This document shows positions 55,586 through 64,000 of a DNA stretch of 64,000 nt, in pieces. Source of the DNA: Phosphoribacter sp037045055. GTDB taxonomy: Bacteria > Actinomycetota > Actinomycetes > Actinomycetales > Dermatophilaceae. Numbering within the stretch: position 1 is the stretch's first letter; each line of letters begins with the position of its first letter. Below the pieces are notes generated by a model, which did no database searches, had not been told where the DNA came from, and saw only the letters and a program-made list of their open reading frames with translations. The DNA is taken from NCBI GenBank assembly GCA_037045055.1, contig JBAOHJ010000002.1, forward strand, positions 310,001 through 374,000. Reading direction: 5' to 3'. The position numbers and the translations under genes were made by a program.

Positions 55586-56887
55586 CTAGCCGAGGACGAA
55601 GTAGCGCACCACGAGGTAGGGAGCGGACAGCCCCACGGTCGCAGCCGTGACGACGACGCCGTACTTGGCGAACGTCCAGAAGGGGATGGGGTGGCCGTTG
55701 CGTTTAGCGATCCCGGTGACGACGACGTTGGCGCTGGCGCCGATGACGCTGGCGTTGCCGCCGAGGTCGGCGCCCAGCGCGAGGGCCCACCACAAAGCCT
55801 CCTGTTGGGAGGTGAGCTGACCCGCGGGGCCGACGAGCTCGAGGACCAACGGGGCCATCGTCGCGACGAACGGGATGTTGTCGACGACCCCCGACAGGGC
55901 GGCCGATCCCGACAGGACGACAAGCGAGCCGGCCAGGTAGTCCTCGCGCATCGTCGCGCCGACCACCTGGGAAAGCTCGCCGATGACGCCCTGGTTGACG
56001 AGGGAACCGACCATGACGAACAGCCCCGCGAAGAACAGCAGGGTCTCCCACTCGACGTCCCGGAGGTACTCCTGGTGCGGGAGCCGAGCGACGAGGATCG
56101 CCGCACCCGCGCCGAACAGGGCGATCACCGAGGGTTCGAGTTGGGTGAACGAGTGGGTGACGAATCCGACGACGACGATGACCATGACGGCGGCCATCCG
56201 TCGCAGCAGCCGGGCGTCGGTGATCGTGTCGGCCCGTTGAAGGGCAAGCACACCCGCTGCCCGCTCCGGGTCATGGCGCAAGTGCCGCCCCCAGAACACC
56301 CAGCACAGGCCGAGGAACACGGCCAACAGGACGACCACGAGGGGGGCGAGGTTGACGAGGAAGGCGTCGAAGGACAGCCCGGATCGGCTGGCGATGATGA
56401 TGTTCGGCGGGTCGCCGATGAGTGTGGCCGTGCCGCCGATGTTGCTCGCCATGACCTCGGCGAGCAGGTAGGGCTTGGGGTCGGTTCGCAGCCGTTCGCA
56501 TAGCAGCAGGGTGACGGGCGCCATGAGCAGCACCGTGGTGACGTTGTCCAGCAGCGCCGATGCCACCGCGGTAATGACGACGAGCAACGCCATCATCCGG
56601 AACGGTCGGGCCTGGGTGACCTGGGCGGCCCAGATGGCGAGGAACTCGAAGATCCCGGTCGTGCGCAGCACCCCGACGATGACCATCATCCCGAACAACA
56701 GCAGCACGACGTTCCAGTCGACGCCGGTGCGCTCGGAGAAGAACATCGCGTGCCCTCGGGTCGCGCCGATGACCACCATCGCCGCCGCCCCGAGCAGGGC
56801 GACAAGGACGCGGTTGACCTTGTCCGTCGCGATGAGCACGTATGCCGTGCCGAAGACGGCGATGGCGAGCACTGCGGTGAGGCTCAC
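55586..56887 (-). CDS. SLC13/ArsB-NhaD-type ion transporter
   Basis: Ion transporter of 433 residues with about 12 helices. The two inverted re-entrant motifs are clear: SNIGGTATLIGDPPNIIIAS and LGGNASVIGASANVVVTG. Both are characteristic of the ion-transporter superfamily (ArsB, NhaD, DASS). Ion specificity cannot be told from the sequence. GTG 56887 overlaps the stop of the CBS gene (GTGA), so the pair is translationally coupled. Confidence 0.9.
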   Translation of the reverse strand: MSLTAVLAIAVFGTAYVLIATDKVNRVLVALLGAAAMVVIGATRGHAMFFSERTGVDWNVVLLLFGMMVIVGVLRTTGIFEFLAIWAAQVTQARPFRMMALLVVITAVASALLDNVTTVLLMAPVTLLLCERLRTDPKPYLLAEVMASNIGGTATLIGDPPNIIIASRSGLSFDAFLVNLAPLVVVLLAVFLGLCWVFWGRHLRHDPERAAGVLALQRADTITDARLLRRMAAVMVIVVVGFVTHSFTQLEPSVIALFGAGAAILVARLPHQEYLRDVEWETLLFFAGLFVMVGSLVNQGVIGELSQVVGATMREDYLAGSLVVLSGSAALSGVVDNIPFVATMAPLVLELVGPAGQLTSQQEALWWALALGADLGGNASVIGASANVVVTGIAKRNGHPIPFWTFAKYGVVVTAATVGLSAPYLVVRYFVLG

Positions 56888-57273
56888 CGCCGCTCCTCCC
56901 GCGAGTCGAGGCTCGACGCGTCGTCGGCGGACCGGCTCGGCCCCTCGCCCGAGTTGGCGGGGCCGAGGACGTCGGTGCTCAGGCGGCGCTGGACGAGCCC
57001 GGAGTCCTGTCCCGCGAGGGTGGCCACCTCGATGGGCGTGTCCTCGGACAACACCGAGGGCAGCTTTCGCTGCCCACCGCGGCCAGCCGGCAGCAACGTG
57101 CCGATCGTGGCACGGGCGATACGCCTGCAGAGCTCGTCCGAGCCCGCCCCGTCGATACCGTCGTCGCGGATGACGACAAACGCCGACAGCTGGTATTCCG
57201 CGACTACCCGGGCGGTTTCGGCTCCGGTGTTCTCGACGGTGACGGTGGGGACGTGCTTGGCGATGGCGCGCAT
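56884..57273 (-). CDS. CBS-domain-like regulatory protein
   Basis: Protein of 129 residues. The first 60 residues (HVPTVTVENTGAETARVVAEYQLSAFVVIRDDGIDGAGSDELCRRI) resemble one CBS motif with its adenosine-contacting strand; the rest is charged and probably disordered. ATG 57273. Its stop overlaps the start of the transporter gene by 4 bp. The coupling suggests it regulates that transporter by binding a nucleotide; this is an inference. Confidence 0.7.
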   Translation of the reverse strand: MRAIAKHVPTVTVENTGAETARVVAEYQLSAFVVIRDDGIDGAGSDELCRRIARATIGTLLPAGRGGQRKLPSVLSEDTPIEVATLAGQDSGLVQRRLSTDVLGPANSGEGPSRSADDASSLDSREERR

Positions 57274-57444
57274 CCTGCGCTCCTGTCGGGGGGTCCGGCC
57301 ACGCTGGAGTGGCGCCGACCAGACTTCCCGGCTGTCCCGGCTCCACCCTAGTAGTGCCTGCCGGGACGGGCTATCCGCCCGAGGCGGCGGCGGGTGGACC
57401 CGGCCATGGCGGCATACCGGGCTCGGCGCGTCGACCGCCCGACG

Positions 57445-60400
57445 TCAGTGCCCGCGCGTCCGGCGCGTCCCGCGACGTCGCGCGAGCAGCACCAGCGCTG
57501 CGCCGAGCAGGAGGGTGAGCAGACCCAGCACGCCCACGCTCATAGCCTCCGTGCCGGTCTTGGGCAGCTCGCTCGCAGTCGCCGTCACGGTGACGACGTT
57601 GCTCGGCACGTCGGTCGGCACCTCGGTCGAGCGCGCCGCCGCGACGTTGGCGCCCTTCCAGGTGTAGGACATCCCGGGCGCCAGGGCCGCCGCCGGGTCG
57701 ACCGTCACCGACAGCGTGACGACGACGACGTCCCCGGGGGACATCTGCCCGATGACTGCGGTCACCGTGCGGGTCGCCGGGTCGTAGGTGGCGACGCACG
57801 TATCCGGCGCGAGGCACCCGGCGCTGCCCTCGACGTAGGCCGTGCCGACCGGGATCGTGTCGGTGAGTGTGACGTTGGTCTGCGGAGCATCGCCGGTGGC
57901 CTCGACGGCCATCTCGTACGCGACCGTCGAGCCGAAGTCGACGACGCCGTCGGTCGGCGTCCGGGTGCCATCGGCGGCCACTTCGATGCCCGACTTGACC
58001 ACCGCCAGGCCGTACGTGGTCACTACCGGGGTGTCGTCGCACGCGACGTTGTTGGCGGGGTCCGTGGCCGCCGCCAGCGCCCGTCTGGCCCCGGCGAGGT
58101 TCGGCGGGACGCACACGGGCTCCTCGGGAGCCGGATCCTCGGGGGTGTCGACGTACGCGAGGTTCGTGTAGGTCCCCGACGGGGTGCCCGGACGGAACTG
58201 CACCTGCAGGACGATCTGCACGCCCGGCCCGCCTGCGACGAGGTCGGCCGGATCCAGTGCGCAGGTCACGGTCTGCCCGTCGGCAGCGCACTCCGGCGGA
58301 CCGGAGACGTAGACGAGCTGGTCGGGCAGCACGTCGGTGAGCGTCACCGGGCTGCCGTCCGAGACGTCCTGGAGGCCGATGTTGCGGACCGTGAGGGTGT
58401 ACGGGAACGGCGTCGCCGGCTTCGCCGTGATGCCACCGTCGCTCTTGGTCACCTCGAGGTCGACGCTGTTGTCGTCGTTCGTGATCGTGCAGGTGACGTC
58501 CTGACCGAGTCCGAGGGTGACCTCGCCGGTGCCGGAGCCGGCCGGGCCCGCGACCACCGGCACCGCCTGAGTCGGGTCCGCGGCGACCCAGCACGACCAC
58601 GTGCCTGCCGTGTACAGCGGGCTCGTCGTCTCGGACAGCCGGTAGGTGCCGGCGTTGACGACGTTCGCGTTCGTGGTGCCCGACGCGGGGTCGGTGTCGA
58701 CGACGCCGGGCAGGGGGGTCTGCTCCGCGAGGGTTCCGGGCAGACCCGTGGCGCTCATGGGGAAGTCCTCGGCCAGCGCGTCACCGGCGTCGTCGTTGAC
58801 GACGACCTTGTCGAGGCGCAGGGTCGCCGGCTGGGCGGTGTTGGTGATGGTGCAGGTGATTTCGGGGGTGGTGAGGGTGTTCAGGGGGGCGGTGAAGGTG
58901 ACGGAGGCGTTGGTGGGGTCACCGTCGGTGTCGAGGGTCCCGGTGCAGGTCATCGCGGCGGGGTCGTATCCGGTGGTGGGGGTTTCGGTGATGGTGTAGC
59001 TGCTGCCGGGGGTGAGCCCGGTCCAGGTGACGGGGGTGGCGGTGGTGGGGCCGGTGCCGGTCGCGTTCTGGGTGGCGGGTTGGCCCTCGGGGGTGGGGGT
59101 GAGCGCGAAGGTGAATGCCCACGGTTGGCTGGGGTCCACGCCGGTGACGGTCTTGGTGACCTGGACTTGGGAGGTTGGGGCGGTGTTGGTGATGGTGCAG
59201 GTGATTTCGGGGGTGGTGAGGGTGTTCAGGGGGGCGGTGAAGGTGACGGAGGCGTTGGTGGGGTCACCGTCGGTGTCGAGGGTCCCGGTGCAGGTCATCG
59301 CGGCGGGGTCGTACCCGGGGGTGGGGGTTTCGGTGAGGGTGTAGCTGCTGCCGGGGGTGAGCCCGGTCCAGGTGACGGGGGTGGCGGTGGTGGGGCCGGT
59401 GCCGGTCGCGTTCTGGGTGGCGGGTTGGCCCTCGGGGGTGGGGGTGAGCGCGAAGGTGAATGCCCACGGTTGGCTGGGGTCCACGCCGGTGACGGTCTTG
59501 GTGACCTGGACTTGGGAGGTTGGGGCGGTGTTGGTGATGGTGCAGGTGATTTCGGGGGTGGTGAGGGTGTTCAGGGGGGCGGTGAAGGTGACGGAGGCGT
59601 TGGTGGGGTCACCGTCGGTGTCGAGGGTCCCGGTGCAGGTCATCGCGGCGGGGTCGTACCCGGGGGTGGGGGTTTCGGTGAGGGTGTAGCTGCTGCCGGG
59701 GGTGAGCCCGGTCCAGGTGACGGGGGTGGCGGTGGTGGGGCCGGTGCCGGTCGCGTTCTGGGTGGCGGGTTGGCCCTCGGGGGTGGGGGTGAGCGCGAAG
59801 GTGAATGCCCACGGTTGGCTGGGGTCCACGCCGGTGACGGTCTTGGTGACCTGAACTTGGGAGGTTGGGGCGGTGTTGGTGATCGTGCACACCACGTCGT
59901 CGGTGGCGACGAGGGTGACCGACCCCGTCCCGCTCCCGGCGGTGCCCGAGGTGAACGACCACGTGGTGCCGGCGGTGTCATTGACGCACGACCACACCGA
60001 GGGCGTGTAGCCCGCGACGGCCGGCTCGGACAGGGCGTAGGTGCCCGCCGGAACCTCAACACCGGTCACGGCAACGGTGCCCGACGTCCCGGTGATCGTC
60101 GTCGGTCCGGCCGCGGTGAGGGGGAAGTCGGCAAGGGTCCGCGTCCCGGCCCCGTTGTTGGGCAGGGCCTTGACCAAGGTCAGTTTGGGCTGGACGTCGG
60201 TGTTGGTGATCGTGCACGTGGTCACCGCGGTCGGATCCGCGGGAACGGTGATCTGCCAGGGCAACCCAGCCCGCTCGGTCACCGCCAAGGGCTGCGGTGT
60301 GGCATTCGTCGCCGTCGTGTAGGTGCAGCTCAAGGTCGCGGCATACGCGTGCCCGCTCGTCGCGTTCAGCACTTCGCCGATGTCGACCAGCTCACCGGTC

Positions 60401-63400
60401 AGCGGGGTCAGGGTGACGACGTTGGTCGTGTCGAGGAAGGTCCCCGTGGCCCCGTCTGAGGTCGACGTCGCATTCGCTGCCGTCCCGGTCTGCAGGCCCG
60501 TGCCGGTCATCGTCGCGGTGTCTCCCGCCTCGGCGCCCACCCACGCCTTGCGCACCGTGAGCTGCGAGGTGAGCCGGGTGTTGGTGAAGGCGCAGGTGTA
60601 ACGGGCGGTCGGGCTGTCCGGGATGGTGAACGAGGCCCTTCGGATGTTGCCGGACACGGTGACGATGGCCCCGCTGAGGACGCCGTCGCCGTCCTGGCAG
60701 GTGAGCAGCGTCGTGTACGCGCCGAGCGAGGTGAGGAACTCCTCTTGCAGGCTGAGGGTCTCTCCCGCGTATGCCGTGACGGTGGTCGCGTTCGCCATGT
60801 CGAGGAACGGGGACGGCGCATGGTCGCGCACCGTGGAGGTCGCCGGGTCCGGAGCCGGCGCATTGAGGGCATCGATGGTCAAACTGACCGACTCACCCGC
60901 GGCGCCGTAGACCCACTCCTTGTGCAGGCTCAGCGTGGCGGTGCGCCGGACGTTGCGGAAGGTGCAGGTGATCGTCGTGTCCGCGTCGGCGGCGTCGATG
61001 GCCAGCTGCGCCGACCACTGGCCGTTGACCGGATCGACGAGCTGCGGCTGCGAGGGGGTCGCGGTGCCGTTGGCACAACTGAGGGTCGTCGTGTACTGCT
61101 CCCAGTGCCCGGCCGTGACCTCCCGTCGGAAGGTCTCGGTGAGCTGCACGGTGCGACCGACGACCACGCTCAGCGCCGCGTCCAGGTCGTTCGCGGTGGC
61201 ATCGTTGCTGTTGAACCCAGCGCTCGATCCCCGAGGGTCGGTGATCCCCAGGTCCACCGTCGAGGTGTCCACCGGGCTCGACGCCCAGTCCTTGGTGAGC
61301 ACGACTCGAGCCTCGAGCGCGGTGTTGACGAACGTGCAGGTGACGTCGGTCGGTGCCGTGGGCACGGCATACGTGCCCTGCAGGCCGGTCAGCGGGATGA
61401 TGCGAGTGCCGGCTCCGTCGGTGCACGACAGTTGCGAGGTGTAGCTGGGCGCTTGGGTCGCCGGGATCGTCTCGCGCAGGGCGATGGAGTCGCCGGCGTA
61501 GATCGGGATGGTCGCCACGTTGGTCGTATCCGTGGCGCTGGTGCCGGTCGACGTGCTCGTCGCCGAGGCGACGTGGGGCTGCTCGAGGGCATCGGCGACC
61601 AGGGTGGCCTGGTCGCCGGCGACAGGGTTGACCCATTGCTTGCGCAGGGTGAGGTTCGCCGAAGCCCGGGTGTTGACGTAGGTGCACGTGATGGACTCGT
61701 TGGGGGACAGCGTCACCTGGGCGGTCGAACCGGTGTAGCTCGCCGGGACGCTGCCGCCGACGCAGGACAGAGTCGTCAACGCCCAGCCGGGGACGCTCCC
61801 CTCGGTGAACGAGTAGGTGCCCTCGGTGAGCCCGCTGAACGTCGTGTTCGACAGGTAGGTGTTGTCCCCGCCCAGACCCCCACCGGTGCCCAGGTCGTCG
61901 TCGAGAGTGAACGAGGCCGGCAGGCCGGTGCCGGAGGTGGTGAAGGCGAAGTCCTGCAACGAGGACGGTGTCGCCCGCTTGACGATCGTGATCGACCCCG
62001 GGGCGGTGTTGATGAACGAGCAGGTCACCGTCTCGCCGGGACCGGGGTTGTAGGTCGCGGTGGCCGTCGCCAGGTCGAACGTGGAGTCGTCGGTGGGGTC
62101 GAGGCAGAAGATCGTGGACAGCGGCAGGTCCGGGTCGGTTATCTCGGTCGCCCAGTACCGCTGATCCGGCGTGACGTACACCGGGCCGTACACGCCGACC
62201 CCGGTGAGGGTGCCGTCGGTGCGGCGGAAGTCGCCGAGGGGCACCGTGCCCGGGAAGAACGACCCGATGAAGTCGAAGGTCGTCGTGGAGTCGTCCGGGC
62301 GGATGTCCTTGCGCAGGTAGAGGGCGGCCTGCTGCCGATTGGTGTAGGTGCAGGTGATCGTGTCGCCACCGACGGTGGTCACGGTGACCGCTGTGCCCGT
62401 CGACGACGCGACGATCGCGCCGGCCGAGTTGCGGCACACGGCCCCGAGCGAGGTCCAGGGGATACCGGTGGTCGGCAGGGCCTCGCTGATCGTCACGGCG
62501 GTGCCGGGGGTGTACTGCAGCGTCGCGCTGGTCTGCCCGATGGTCAGCGGGATCGGAGCCGGTTGCCCGGTGACGGTGAAGGGGAACGGCACCGACGTGT
62601 CGCCAGAGCCCGCCTTGACGATCCGCAGCTGGGAGGTGGTGTTCGTGATGGTGCAGGTCGTGCCGCCGGGGCTGAGGGTGTAGCTGGGGACCTGGAACGT
62701 CGACGCGGTGGCCCCGGGGTAGACCGTGGTCACCGTCCGGCCCAGGAACGGGTCGTAGTAGGTGCAGCTGATCTCCTTGGCGGCCCACCCACTCGGGGTG
62801 GAGGTCTCCGCCAGCACGTAGTCGGGGCTGCCGATGACGTTGCCCCACGTGTCGCGCGCGGTCGCCGGGTCGCCGGACACGGTCAGAGTCCCCGTGATGA
62901 GGCCCGGGGTGCCGTCGGCGATCTCGGACGGCTCACCCGCGGCGTTGCCCAGGGTGGCGTCGTAGACCTGCTTGCCGTCCCGCTGGGTGATCGAGTAGCC
63001 GAACGGACCCCCCGTCGCCCCCGCGGGTTCGGTCGCCTTGACCACGGTGAGGCCGCCGCACGAGTTCATCGTCACGGGGGTGGTGTAGGTGAGGTAGTCC
63101 TGCAGCTGAGCGCTCATCGAGTTGCCGGTCTTGGCGATCGAGGACGCCGCGGTGAAGGTCTGGCAGGTGGTCTCCGGCAGGATGCCCGAGGTCGTGAGGT
63201 TGACCGCGAACTCACCGAAGGTCTGCCCGTTGGCCCCGGCGGACCCGCCGGTGGCCGGCGAGACGTTGGCGCCGACGGCGCTCTGAAACTGGGTGGCGGG
63301 CAACGTGCCGGCGGACACCCAGCTCGCGCCGTTCCACGTGTACACGGTCACCGTGATGGAGCCGCCACCGGCGGAGTTGTAGTCGAAGGAGATGAGCTTG

Positions 63401-63945
63401 TCGTCGGTGCGGCCGGACGCCGGCCCCTGCAGCAGCGTGAAGACCGACATGTCGCCGGTGGCGGACGCGCTGCGGGCCCAGTACGAGTAGTACACGTACT
63501 GGTATTGGCCGTTGACGTCGACGACCTCGATGGCCGAGCCGCCGGAGCACAGGTCGTCCTTGGTGTTGACGTTGGCGGTGCCCGGGGACCACGGGTCGGT
63601 GTCGGGGGTCTGGCTGCCGGGGAACCCGGTCGTGTCGGTCGTGCACGAGTCGGTGGCGAAGGACGAGGAGATGATCCCCGAGGAGGGGAAGCCGCCGGCG
63701 GTGGTGTAGGGCCCGTAGAGCGCGGACCCCAGCGGGTCGCCCCAGTCGTTGGGGCCGGCGATGTTCCCGTCGATGGCGAACGCCGTGAGCGGTGCGAACG
63801 GAGACGTCGTCGCCTGGGCGGGCAGGGCGATGGCCACCAGGGCCGAGGCGATGAGCGCCAGGGCCGCGCCGACCGCGGCCACCCGGGCGGGTATGCCGCC
63901 GAACCAGCGGCGACCGTGACCGATCGCGTACGTCGTGTCGGTCAT
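57445..63945 (-). CDS. LPXTG-anchored modular surface protein (DUF5979/SpaA-like, DUF11-like domains)
   Basis: Exported cell-wall protein of 2166 residues. Residues 1-45 are a Sec signal peptide (VAAVGAALALIASALVAIALPAQA). An N-terminal domain of about 300 residues with an aromatic and Gly-rich beta fold follows, then about a dozen prealbumin-like domains, each starting with a Lys strand (LTVVKATEPAG, VQVTKTVTG) and ending in CTITNT. Residues about 1359-1703 are three nearly identical 115-residue copies. Two DUF11-like domains precede the sorting signal LPKTG (2127-2131), a membrane segment and the tail RRRGTRRTRGH. Sortase anchoring is expected. ATG 63945 follows GGGAGGG. Confidence 0.93.
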   Translation of the reverse strand: MTDTTYAIGHGRRWFGGIPARVAAVGAALALIASALVAIALPAQATTSPFAPLTAFAIDGNIAGPNDWGDPLGSALYGPYTTAGGFPSSGIISSSFATDSCTTDTTGFPGSQTPDTDPWSPGTANVNTKDDLCSGGSAIEVVDVNGQYQYVYYSYWARSASATGDMSVFTLLQGPASGRTDDKLISFDYNSAGGGSITVTVYTWNGASWVSAGTLPATQFQSAVGANVSPATGGSAGANGQTFGEFAVNLTTSGILPETTCQTFTAASSIAKTGNSMSAQLQDYLTYTTPVTMNSCGGLTVVKATEPAGATGGPFGYSITQRDGKQVYDATLGNAAGEPSEIADGTPGLITGTLTVSGDPATARDTWGNVIGSPDYVLAETSTPSGWAAKEISCTYYDPFLGRTVTTVYPGATASTFQVPSYTLSPGGTTCTITNTTSQLRIVKAGSGDTSVPFPFTVTGQPAPIPLTIGQTSATLQYTPGTAVTISEALPTTGIPWTSLGAVCRNSAGAIVASSTGTAVTVTTVGGDTITCTYTNRQQAALYLRKDIRPDDSTTTFDFIGSFFPGTVPLGDFRRTDGTLTGVGVYGPVYVTPDQRYWATEITDPDLPLSTIFCLDPTDDSTFDLATATATYNPGPGETVTCSFINTAPGSITIVKRATPSSLQDFAFTTSGTGLPASFTLDDDLGTGGGLGGDNTYLSNTTFSGLTEGTYSFTEGSVPGWALTTLSCVGGSVPASYTGSTAQVTLSPNESITCTYVNTRASANLTLRKQWVNPVAGDQATLVADALEQPHVASATSTSTGTSATDTTNVATIPIYAGDSIALRETIPATQAPSYTSQLSCTDGAGTRIIPLTGLQGTYAVPTAPTDVTCTFVNTALEARVVLTKDWASSPVDTSTVDLGITDPRGSSAGFNSNDATANDLDAALSVVVGRTVQLTETFRREVTAGHWEQYTTTLSCANGTATPSQPQLVDPVNGQWSAQLAIDAADADTTITCTFRNVRRTATLSLHKEWVYGAAGESVSLTIDALNAPAPDPATSTVRDHAPSPFLDMANATTVTAYAGETLSLQEEFLTSLGAYTTLLTCQDGDGVLSGAIVTVSGNIRRASFTIPDSPTARYTCAFTNTRLTSQLTVRKAWVGAEAGDTATMTGTGLQTGTAANATSTSDGATGTFLDTTNVVTLTPLTGELVDIGEVLNATSGHAYAATLSCTYTTATNATPQPLAVTERAGLPWQITVPADPTAVTTCTITNTDVQPKLTLVKALPNNGAGTRTLADFPLTAAGPTTITGTSGTVAVTGVEVPAGTYALSEPAVAGYTPSVWSCVNDTAGTTWSFTSGTAGSGTGSVTLVATDDVVCTITNTAPTSQVQVTKTVTGVDPSQPWAFTFALTPTPEGQPATQNATGTGPTTATPVTWTGLTPGSSYTLTETPTPGYDPAAMTCTGTLDTDGDPTNASVTFTAPLNTLTTPEITCTITNTAPTSQVQVTKTVTGVDPSQPWAFTFALTPTPEGQPATQNATGTGPTTATPVTWTGLTPGSSYTLTETPTPGYDPAAMTCTGTLDTDGDPTNASVTFTAPLNTLTTPEITCTITNTAPTSQVQVTKTVTGVDPSQPWAFTFALTPTPEGQPATQNATGTGPTTATPVTWTGLTPGSSYTITETPTTGYDPAAMTCTGTLDTDGDPTNASVTFTAPLNTLTTPEITCTITNTAQPATLRLDKVVVNDDAGDALAEDFPMSATGLPGTLAEQTPLPGVVDTDPASGTTNANVVNAGTYRLSETTSPLYTAGTWSCWVAADPTQAVPVVAGPAGSGTGEVTLGLGQDVTCTITNDDNSVDLEVTKSDGGITAKPATPFPYTLTVRNIGLQDVSDGSPVTLTDVLPDQLVYVSGPPECAADGQTVTCALDPADLVAGGPGVQIVLQVQFRPGTPSGTYTNLAYVDTPEDPAPEEPVCVPPNLAGARRALAAATDPANNVACDDTPVVTTYGLAVVKSGIEVAADGTRTPTDGVVDFGSTVAYEMAVEATGDAPQTNVTLTDTIPVGTAYVEGSAGCLAPDTCVATYDPATRTVTAVIGQMSPGDVVVVTLSVTVDPAAALAPGMSYTWKGANVAAARSTEVPTDVPSNVVTVTATASELPKTGTEAMSVGVLGLLTLLLGAALVLLARRRGTRRTRGH
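58836..59870. repeat. Three 345-bp tandem repeats in the surface-protein gene
   Basis: The sequence starting CGGTGTTGGTGATGGTGCAG at 58836 recurs at 59181 and 59526, and a partial copy starts at 59871, an exact 345-bp step (115 codons). The second and third copies are nearly identical; the first differs at a handful of bases (TATCCGGTG for TACCCGGGG and GATGG for GAGGG). Such identity suggests recent duplication or gene conversion. Confidence 0.95.
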
Positions 63946-63959
63946 CGCCGGACCCTCCC

Positions 63960-63976
63960 AGGGTCGAAACGACCCT
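63960..63976. promoter_or_regulatory. Inverted repeat upstream of the surface-protein gene
   Basis: AGGGTCG (63960-63966) and CGACCCT (63970-63976) are perfect inverse copies with a 3-bp centre, 15 bp upstream of the ATG at 63945. On the mRNA it could form a stem close to the ribosome-binding site, or it may be an operator. Confidence 0.55.
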
Positions 63977-64000
63977 TAGTGCAGATGGGACATTCAGGGC

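Noticed and set aside
57394..60459. Plus-strand frame of over 1000 codons with Gly/Val repeats
   Set aside because: It lies opposite the surface-protein gene; its repeats are mirror images of the 345-bp repeats. No start signal or domain supports it.

Overview
The window is GC-rich DNA (about 73% G+C, estimated by eye) with strongly G/C-biased third codon positions and many GTG starts. It carries an HspR/HAIR heat-shock circuit, Tat and Sec lipoproteins, an LPXTG surface protein, an F420-type (Ddn-like) protein, an LprG/P55-like pair and a DUF3151 gene. Together these point to an actinobacterium, most likely a member of the Micrococcales (Intrasporangiaceae-like). The genus is not determined. 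The scattered order dnaK-grpE-dnaJ-hspR, clpB, pyrE, dedA, spoU, fba, DUF3151, purA resembles the Rv0350-Rv0384 neighbourhood of Mycobacterium tuberculosis, so much of the window is conserved actinobacterial chromosome.

Layout. 0-7.1 kb: methyltransferase, FadD19-like acyl-CoA synthetase, MFS exporter, alpha/beta hydrolase, metallo-beta-lactamase-fold protein and a YihY/BrkB membrane protein. 7.3-11.2 kb: a compact four-gene operon (FAD oxidoreductase, NmrA-like reductase, two NTF2-like proteins) divergent from its own TetR regulator; it looks like an accessory insertion. 11.6-17.1 kb: acyl-CoA ligase, mesaconyl-CoA hydratase-like enzyme, malate synthase G and a HAIR-controlled Hsp20. 17.4-28 kb: mixed metabolic genes, an ECF sigma factor with its partner, a Tat-exported multicopper oxidase, a P-loop kinase/VOC fusion and a VapBC pair. 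28-32.3 kb: dnaK-grpE-dnaJ-hspR. 32.3-35 kb: a sulfide/persulfide locus (SQR, TusE, DsrE-like) divergent from a CsoR-family repressor with CstR-like residues. 35.5-50.9 kb: macrodomain protein, clpB, EF-G-like GTPase, LprG/P55-like lipoprotein and exporter, TetR, xthA, SDR, pyrE, lemA, dedA, spoU, fba, DUF3151. 51-57.3 kb: protoglobin with a Cys-tailed MarR regulator, DUF169, SIMPL, ferredoxin, purA, CBS protein and SLC13/ArsB-type transporter. 57.4-63.9 kb: one 2166-residue LPXTG-anchored protein built from repeated isopeptide-type domains.

How the genes work together. HspR, encoded at the end of the dnaK operon, should repress three loci here: HAIR palindromes lie upstream of hsp20, dnaK and clpB. 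The persulfide locus is probably repressed by the adjacent CstR-like protein through a perfect TACCC/GGGTA palindrome between the divergent genes. The Mch-like hydratase beside malate synthase G suggests acetyl-CoA assimilation through ethylmalonyl-CoA-pathway chemistry.

The most unusual signal is not a gene. The heptamer GGCATAC (or its complement GTATGCC) occurs about 80 times in 64 kb, where base composition predicts about 5. It occurs equally in both orientations, inside and outside genes, and often forces rare codons (ATA, GCA, TAT) into conserved proteins. It is absent from 5.9-12.1 kb, which includes the accessory operon, and it forms a 22-bp palindrome just upstream of dnaK.
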